Assembly: GCF_030253575.1 (NCBI RefSeq)
Contig: NC_080564.1
Coordinates: forward strand, 22,530,001-22,594,000
DNA from: Rhododendron vialii
Lineage: Eukaryota; Streptophyta; Magnoliopsida; Ericales; Ericaceae
Length of the DNA: 64,000 nt
Reading direction: 5' to 3'
Shown here: one piece after another, positions 56,811 through 64,000 of the stretch
Position numbering within the stretch: the stretch's first letter is position 1
Layout of the letters: each line of letters begins with the position of its first letter
Position numbers and translations under genes: made by a program
Notes under the pieces: generated by a model
Seen by the model: only the letters and a program-made list of their open reading frames with translations
Database searches by the model: none
What the model was told of the DNA's origin: nothing

Positions 56811-59570
56811 ATTTTGGCCCTCCAAACTACATTTGTTAGTCATATATTCTTGTTAATTAATATTTATTTTATTCTTTTGTGTTTATAGGTTGTTCGAGCT
56901 CATTGTCTAATATTTTGGAAAGAAACGAAAGTTAAAAGAAGTTTGGAGTCAAGTGCGAAGTGTTTAAAAATTGAAAGATTGTTCTGTTATTGCATGAAGT
57001 TCAATGGACTTTTCATGTAATTAGTACATTAAACCCTCCCTAGATAATATAACAATTTTATGCCTACTAAAGTGGGCAAGGGTTCGGGACGGAAAGGCAG
57101 TCCTTGGCCTTGGACAAAAATCACATTCGTTTGAAGCAGACAACTTCTATGCCTTCCACCCCGATGTCCTGCTAGACCATCTCCTAGGGCATAGATGAAG
57201 CAAGATCTTCGAGTAATGTAGTTTATATTTTGTTTAGGGTTTTTCTATTCGAACAATGGTTGTTTGAATTAAGGATTTATTTATTGATAATTCTTTCCAT
57301 TCAATCTATTGTGTTTGTTTTTCTAGATTTCAAGCACTTCATACAATAGTTTTACTAATTCGTGATAATTGGGTGAAATGGACTATACTTCGTAGATGCC
57401 GTGCTATTAGACAATTTGTGCATATGAGGCGGATCGTACTAGTAAAATGGTTCGTGCTAGGCGGCAATATCTCATGTCATTCGATGATTTGCGATTATCT
57501 TTAAGTGACACCCCCGTGGGGCCGCGAATCCTACGGTGTCCAGTTTGATTTGAATAGATAGCCTTATCATTGCATAAATTTTATTACGAGGGATCAAGTG
57601 AATTCGAAACCCTAGGTTTTTTCTTTTATAATCTCTCTTACTTTTTAATTGCTTTATATTGATTTAGTTTGCATAATTTTAGGAAATCACATAATCAAAC
57701 CTTTTTTTCGAATTAAGTTAGGAATTAATTAAATTAACTGCAACTTAGCCTTCGTATTTCCTGAGGATGATACTCGGAGTACTTGCCACTATTGTAATTA
57801 TTCTGTTTTTAATTATACTTTTCGTACGATAAACAACATGATCACGTATTCAGTTACATACTACAACCAAACCCAATAGCCTTAGCCCATTGACAACCAA
57901 ATAGAAGATGCTTAATCGATTCATCACTATTGATGCATTTTTTGGGGGGGTAAATCCACTAGCTCTTGATGCGTTGAGTTAATATGCATGTTTTTCTTTG
58001 TTATGTGATTGAAGGATTCACGTTATTTGCTGGGGTATTATCACTCAAATTTCTCACGTGACTTTATTTATCCTAAACTATGATAGCATATGACCATGTC
58101 AAAAAAAATAAAAAAAACTATGATAGCATTTTAAAATTTGTAATCTCATCACGTATAACACTATTGTTTCTTTCTTACTCTCCCCTATCACATTATTATA
58201 ACTTTTAAATTGTGGACTTGTGTCAAGATTATTGTTGGTGCAGAGAGTTGGCGCAAAAATTCGTTTTAGAGGATCTGAAGCCATTTAATGGGACTCGTGA
58301 CTTTTTTGGGGACTAAATTTTGGACAGGTTAGCAAACTTCACATGATACCCACCTCCCTCTCTTTCTCTGTGTGTGTATGTTCTTATTAATTTTTTTACT
58401 ACTCCTTTTCCTTTCTTTTTTTTTTTGCTTCTGTAGACTGTACGTAACCCACTTGATTTTTTTTTTTAAGTTGCATTCTTCTCTGTTTTAGGTGACTAGA
58501 TTTCACACTTTTGTCAAAACAACATATCTCTTTGTTGGGCACATCATTCTTTAGGAAAATAGTGCGAAAAAACAATAATGAATTTTAGTAATTATCTGGA
58601 AATTTACAAATGAACAAAAATTACATGAATTGGAATGATAGAATATGAAACATAAATATAAACATAAACTGTAAGTAAGGAATAGAAATATGCAAATCGA
58701 GACCCGTGTTACTCCACGATGCCATTAAGACAAATTTACCGCCTCATCGGTGCTGGATGTTGTGTTGGCGTTTGTCTTCCAGGGTTGACTCGATTACCAC
58801 TTAGCTGCTGGAGCATCGCCATAGACTACCCGTCGAACGAACTTGTGTCTATACTATCTCTCTCATAGAAGGAAGAACAATATTACAGAAGGCGAAGAAC
58901 TTCGGATTTTTGGTGTTTTGAGACAAAAGGAGAGGCTCTCTTTATATAGCCGAGGAGGAGCCTTCTCATTGAATATGAGAATTCAATATGGGGAGCCTAC
59001 CATTCAATAGGGTCAATTCAATATCCATTCAATTTTTGAAAAAAAAAAACTCATGCAGTTATTAATCCACCAATTAATCCCATAATGAAATTGTAGATTT
59101 TATTCTAGGCATTCTACTGCGCACAACTGATTCTGTAATTGGACCATCCAAATGTGAATGGTTCAGATCCATTAAAAGCACAATCAATTCCAAACCAATC
59201 TATATTAGACCATACCACAGACCACAGACCTCGAACCACACGTCGCGAGCCCAAAAATCCTGAGTCCCGATCCAGGCCCAGGTCTCATCTAGATGTTCGA
59301 CGACGATGAGCGCGTGTGCGTACCTTACTTTTTCAATTTCCATAATGAGACAATTTTTCATTTATCTCTTAATGAAATTTGTCCATTGCTTTTGGGCCCA
59401 CCTCATACGGTGTGGGTCCCACCAAATTCTCTTTGGTAAAATTCCATTTTCTAACACATTCATCATCATTCATCACAAAAGGTTTCGTTGGAATGAAAAT
59501 GAAAAAATTCCTTTTTATTTGGTCTCACCAGAAAAAAAAAATCAAAAGGTCTGTAGTTTTTTTTGGTGAA
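56811..59570. other. Intergenic, degraded retroelement pieces
   Basis: At about 57740-57840, TTTCCTGAGGATGATACTCGG resembles the 3' part of gypsy LTRs. Other parts are unassigned. No gene recognised. Confidence 0.4.
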
Positions 59571-59842
59571 ATTACACGGAGACCTCCTCATCTATACGGT
59601 TTGGACACGAACACCCCCTAACGTTTAAAAACGACCATAGTTACCCCCTCATATATAACCGTTACCCAGTTTGCCCCCTTCCGTTACCCAAGTGACCCCT
59701 TCCGTTTGTTGCAAGAACACATGTCACCAATTTTAAGCTTTTTTCGACGAAAATACCCTTTAACACCAATATATAGATTCTTCTTCCCCTTTCAAACCTC
59801 AGTCTCCATCAGTCGCTCTTTCTCTCTCTATCTCTCCATCAG

Positions 59843-59882
<40 letters not shown>

Positions 59883-59888
59883 GCAGCC
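59571..59888 (+). promoter_or_regulatory. Upstream region and CT-rich leader of the GRF-finger gene
   Basis: TATATAG at 59770-59776 is a possible TATA element. A CT tract (59845-59881) ends 8 nt before the ATG at 59889, so it is in the leader. Sequence at about 59571-59700 (AATTACACGGAGACC) looks like a MULE-type terminus, without a partner seen downstream. Confidence 0.45.
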
Positions 59889-60496
59889 ATGGAAGCTGGC
59901 AAGAACAGCAAGAACAACCACCATAGCCGCAGTAACAACTACAACTCCAATTGGGTTGATGCATATTGTGGTTGTGGGGAAAAAGCCCCATTGAGGACTT
60001 CAAATACGTATGCCAACCCTGGAAGGAGATTCTTGGGGTGTATCAACTACGAGGTGGGTTATAGCTATAACAATCCAATTTTCCCCCTAATTTCTCTTTT
60101 CTCTGAAATCTTTGCCCTAAGTTTTGTGAAATCTTTGTCCTAAATTTTTTATTTTTAATGGGTTTGTAGGAGACAAATGCATGCAAATTTTTCATATGGG
60201 TTGATCCTCCTACTTGCGCTAGAGGACTAGATTACAGTAGACACTTGCAGGAAAAGATCAAAGAGCTGGAAAAAAAGGAAGACAAACTGGAGAGGCTGAA
60301 TGAAGTTATGGAAAAGGACCTGGAAAAGATGATGAAGAAGATGGACAAGCTGATGCGAATTAACAATGAATTGAAGAAGAAAAATGAAGTGATGTGGAAA
60401 TGCAATGTGCTGGGCATGGTAGTTATAGGTGTACTTTTGGTACTTTGGTTGGCTAATTGGAAACACACCTATGGTGGGATGTTGTACCTGCCATGA
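59889..60496 (+). CDS. GRF-type zinc finger, coiled-coil, transmembrane protein, 163 aa
   Basis: Two exons: 59889-60053 (55 codons, donor GTGGGT) and 60170-60496 (acceptor TTTGTAG, stop at 60494). The junction is phase 0. A GRF zinc finger spans the splice site: CGCGEKAPLRTSNT, NPGRRFLGC, then CKFFIWVD. A highly charged coiled coil follows (about residues 82-135, EKIKELEKKEDKLERLNEV) and a C-terminal membrane anchor VLGMVVIGVLLVLWLAN with a short tail. GRF fingers bind single-stranded nucleic acid in other proteins; the role of this small plant architecture is not known to me. Such genes are often multicopy in plants, and TE carriage is possible. The ATG is the only one before the finger. Confidence 0.85.
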
Positions 60497-60639
60497 ACTT
60501 GTGGAAGATGTAATCACCCTAATGCAATGAAATATGTGCTTTGTGTTATGGTAAACTTGTGTTACCACTCATGTGGTTTGTATTAACATGAATGGCTTAC
60601 TAACCGTCACTCTTTTCCTATGATTATAGATTCACTTGA
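60497..60639. other. 3' flank of the GRF-finger gene
   Basis: Probable 3' UTR; nothing else recognised. Confidence 0.4.
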
Positions 60640-61075
60640 AAATGCCCAACAAAGGATAAACAAAGGCATTACAATATATCATTAAAGCAAATAAGCTTTG
60701 TACACTGCCATTACCAAAATCAGAATCCAGTGGCCTTGCACAAAGGCATTACAAACATGAAGTCATAAGCCTTAAACCAAGGCATTACCAAAAGTATCAA
60801 AATAAATGTCTGATGCCATTAGCCATTCACAAGGCATTAACAAAATGGATAAGCTAAGCTAAGGCATTACAAACATCAAGCCATAAGCCTTACACAAAGG
60901 CATTACATTCATCAAGTCATAAGCCTTACACCAAGGCATTACCAAAATAAATGTCTGATGCCATTAGCCATTCACAAGGCATTAACAAAAAGGACAAGCT
61001 AAGCTAAGGCATTACTAAAATAAATGTACCTAGCATTAGCAAAAAACAGTCCCAGAAACTGTCACAAGGCATACT
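60640..61075. repeat. Minisatellite built on AAGGCATTAC
   Basis: At least ten CAAAGGCATTAC/CAAGGCATTAACAAAA-like words, arranged in higher-order units that include AAATGTCTGATGCCATTAGC (twice) and GATAAGCTAAGCTAAGGC-like sequence (twice). No coding sequence. Confidence 0.85.
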
Positions 61076-61990
61076 ACTAGTCACTTTGTAGGATCATTTG
61101 AGGCTTGAGAGGAAATACGAGGTAGATTACTGGATTGTTGACTGGTGCTTCGCCTTCAAACCTCGCCTTCAAATATAAGGTTGAAAACCCCAAGCGTAGG
61201 GCTAGGTCGTCGGTAGCATAATAACCGGAAAGTCCGGGATCGTACCACAGGGAATTCGAATATAACTTAATCGGATTGTAGGTTTTATATGGTGGATTGT
61301 GGCATTTAAGACGGCCAACTTGGTTTTGCTTTTAACGGTGGAAAGGCTAAAGCAACAATTTAGATACGAGCTTTATAAACTAAAAGAGGCAAGTCTAGGG
61401 ATCGTCTAACCCTTGACTTAAGCCGTTACCATTTCTCAATTATAACCCTTGACTTAGCTTTAATGACTTCGTTTAACGAAAGATGTGATTAAACGGAGAC
61501 GAACCAACTTGTTTTTAATATTTGTCGAACACATAGGAGGCCACGAGCCCTCGGTAAGCTTTTTGCCAAGACCGCTTGGCTAAACATCTTACCAAAGAGT
61601 TAACACCCCTTGTTTAGACCAAAGATGCAAGTTAAGCTCTATTTCGAAAATCATGGTTTTAAGCTCGAGGACTTGAGAACCAAGTAACCACCTAAGTACT
61701 CAGGAAAGATTACCCCGAGACTTGGCCTATCGACTACTCACACATAGCTAAAGCATAAAAGAAAGCATAAAAACGATACATGATTTTTAACCGATAAAAA
61801 CGAAAACAAACTTGATATTATAAAGGATCCAAGTCGTACGAACAACTTTAATTAACGAGAAATTAACAAACGAGAACAAACTTACTTGAGTTCTATGGAA
61901 ATTACTCTTGAAAAGCTTAAAAGAACATTAATGGAGGAAAACACTAAAGTTAGTAATGGGCTAGCTCCCAAAAGAGAGAGATGAAGCCCT

Positions 61991-61998
61991 TATTTATA
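61991..61998 (-). promoter_or_regulatory. LTR TATA box
   Basis: TATAAATA on -, followed by a CT-rich start region. It lies 110-280 bp downstream, on that strand, of the TATCGATAC cluster. Confidence 0.6.
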
Positions 61999-62106
61999 CA
62001 CAATGGGTTTCTCTCTCATCAAATATCTAAGAAACATACTATTAAAGGCAAGTATTCCATAAATGGAAGTCCAAAAAGTAACAAAATATCTGGCCGAAAG
62101 CTCCCC

Positions 62107-62276
62107 GTATCGATACGGATTATGAAAAGTATCGATACCACATCGCTAAGCTGAAGAGACCAATTTCCTCGTAACGCGCCCGTATCGATACGGTTTATGG
62201 TTGTATCGATACAGAACTCTCTGCCTGCCCAATTAACCAACACGTATCGATACGGCCCTTAATCCGTATCGATACG
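62107..62276. repeat. Cluster of six TATCGATAC palindromes
   Basis: GTATCGATAC or TATCGATAC occurs near 62107, 62129, 62182, 62207, 62243 and 62266, all within the LTR and upstream of its TATA box. Confidence 0.9.
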
Positions 62277-62595
62277 CAGAGCTTATCTTCAGAAAGGAAA
62301 GCTAGCCTTCAGAACTTGACACCCGACGACCACTGGCTTGCCCGACGCTTCTCGCTTTTGTTCTTTGGTCACTTTGGCACAAGTTCCACCGGGCGATGAT
62401 ACTTGAACTAACTTGGGGGTTGGCTTTGCAATCAAAATACGCCTTTTTAAGGGCATTTTGCCTGAAACACTTAACAAACTACCTTACGAGCAATATTGAA
62501 TAAAAGCGACAAATAATAACTAAAAACACTTCTAACTAACGGACTTAAGCACCACGATCAAGCAATCTTAGGTGCTTATCACACCCCCCAACTTG

Positions 62596-63335
62596 AGCGT
62601 TGCTAGCCCCTAGCAACAAAATCAAAACTAAAGGAAAGAAAGAAAAGCTGACAATCCTTCCGACAAAACTACTTAGCACCTACTCAAACTGCAACTAGTT
62701 GGCAAGAGTTAAAATAACTTAATTATTCCAAAACAACTCGCAGCCGACAATTGAGCGATCAACTAAATATTGAGCAAGTTATAATCAAGTATCCAAAATG
62801 AGCGTCAAAAGACAAAAGACGGATACGAAGCTATAACTTAACCAATTCCATTCAGAGTAACCAAATTTCACAAGAAAGGTGCTCGAATTAGGCACGGGGA
62901 ACAAAAATACCGTGCCTTTTAAGTGGAGAGCGCCATTAATAGAACTTACGACTACACAATTAAAAATTCCATTGCCGAAAGAAACATGCCACATACCAAA
63001 TATGCTAACTATCATGCGATAAATCAAGATGGAATCAAGGCATATTAGGGATCTACTAAGGGCTTTAAAGCTTGTAATGACCTTGGTTTAATCAAAGAAC
63101 AGTTAGCAAAATGGGGTGGCGGCCGTATACTAGCTTGGTTCAACTACCCTTGGCCGCCTCCAACTCCAACTACCAAGTCATAGGCCACATGCCGGCCTCA
63201 ACAAAAACTTGCTAAACTAATAAGTCAGAGTTAAACTAAACTAGACTAAAAACAACGAAATAAAAGATAAGAGGTGGGCTGTCAACCACCAAGCACCCCG
63301 ACCAAGTAGAGGGATTTCAAACTACTCCACCAAGC
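62596..63335 (-). other. Retrotransposon interior between the accessory ORF and the 3' LTR
   Basis: Begins with the ACTTGAGCGTTGCTAGCCCC-type sequence usual beside the polypurine tract of such elements. No further domain recognised. Confidence 0.5.
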
Positions 63336-64000
63336 CTACTCATCGTCCACAAACATAGGTTCATCCCCAGCAAAATCATCACTGTCCGCATCTGGCTCCT
63401 CTGGCGGTGGTACATACTGCTCACTAGTTTGCCCCACTCCTCGACTCAGAACCCAATCCAACTTGTGATCTATCTTCCGCTGCCTCCTTGCATTGGCTCG
63501 GGTTTCCTTCTTAATTTTCTTCAGGCATCCCATAGTGGCCACCCCTTGGCAAAATAGCAATTTATTCCAAGTAGCCAACTTTGCACCCTTTGGTGGCAAA
63601 GTAGTCAAGTACGCCCCACGTGGGGCAGCAGCAGTAGCTGGTCGGGACTGAGAGATACTTCGCGTGAGTATGGAACTATTAATATCCCCCAGATTGAGCT
63701 TCTCACACTCCGAAAACTTTGAAACAGGAACCTTTTAAGCCAAACAAATAACGGTCACCAAACATGGGAAAGGCAACCTAGAATTCGTTGGGGCCTTGGC
63801 TTTGAAATCGATCATCTCCTGAAATATGACCTTCGCCCAATCACACACCACATTCGAATTCATGAACGCGTGAATCATCCCCCCTCGTAACTATTCGGCT
63901 TGTTCTCCGTCCCCCTCGGATTGAAATTGTGGTGCACTAGTTGATTGACAAGTCGATAAACATCCTTGAACTTTCCTGGCACATGAGGGAGACTCGCCTC
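63336..64000 (-). pseudogene. Retrotransposon ORF (plant transposon-protein type), partial and broken
   Basis: On - from the window edge, a frame with KFKDVYRLVNQLVHHNFNPRG continues, after a shift in a G-run near 63884, as MIHAFMNSNVVCDWAKVIFQ. It passes a TAA near 63737 and ends with KLATWNKLLFCQGVATMGCL, a basic stretch and an acidic tail (stop 63336). The layout resembles the 'putative plant transposon protein' domain found in gypsy elements of many plants. Its place just before the 3' LTR makes it the last ORF of the element. Function unknown. Pol is outside the window. Confidence 0.55.

Larger units (their letters stand above)
61143..62581 (-). mobile_element. 3' LTR of a retrotransposon extending beyond the window
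   Basis: On - it begins TGATAAGCACCTAAG at 62581, just after a CAAGTTGGGGGGTG polypurine tract (62582-62595), and carries a TATA box at 61991-61998. Near its far end is TTCCCTGTGGTACGATCCCG, typical of plant gypsy LTR 3' regions. The lower boundary is uncertain (61136-61143). Confidence 0.75.

Noticed and set aside
60227..60568. Minus-strand hydrophobic 113-codon frame over the GRF-finger gene
   Set aside because: Reverse complement of a Lys/Glu-rich coiled coil, which reads as Phe/Leu-rich; no independent support.

Overview
The window is nuclear DNA of a flowering plant, most likely a eudicot. It has spliced genes with GT/AG introns, a P-class PPR gene, a dirigent gene, a BASL-like stomatal polarity gene, and Stowaway, CACTA, Mutator-like and LTR elements. 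Very frequent (GA/CT)n arrays, several beside start codons, would fit Ericales such as Rhododendron, but the sequence alone does not prove this.

Layout. 0-2.4 kb: 3' exons of an MPB2C-like gene (+). 2.5-10.7 kb: two small MITEs, then a 6.2-kb element with long inverted ends that carries two RAD5A (SNF2 helicase) exons, an LTR-retrotransposon remnant and an internal hairpin. 11-13.6 kb: a complete four-exon BASL-like gene (-), predicted 200 aa. 14-14.6 kb: an intronless dirigent gene (-) with a TATA box and a GA array. 18.9-20.2 kb: an intronless PPR gene (-). 22.4-35 kb: a mosaic of foldback MITEs, a non-autonomous LTR element split by a CACTA element, and a solo LTR. 35.2-36.9 kb: a MULE coding remnant split by another LTR.

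38.2-56.4 kb holds a broken FDM/IDN2-like gene (+), a factor of RNA-directed DNA methylation. One of its introns contains a complete 13,961-bp Ty3/gypsy Tat-lineage element in the opposite orientation. That element has 686-bp LTRs, a TAACT target duplication, dual RNase H and an opposite-strand spliced accessory ORF. It is itself interrupted by a 2,274-bp solo LTR. The next FDM-like intron carries a Mutator-type MITE and a CACTA element, and the XH-domain exon is cut off by an LTR fragment.

59.9-60.5 kb: a small two-exon gene encoding a GRF zinc finger, a coiled coil and a transmembrane segment (+). 60.6-61.1 kb: a minisatellite. 61.1-64 kb: the LTR and interior of another retrotransposon (-), running off the window.

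The host genes do not form a pathway. What links the window is repeated nested insertion, datable through target-site duplications, including the dismantling of a gene whose family helps silence such insertions. I found no RNA genes, CRISPR arrays or prokaryote-type systems.
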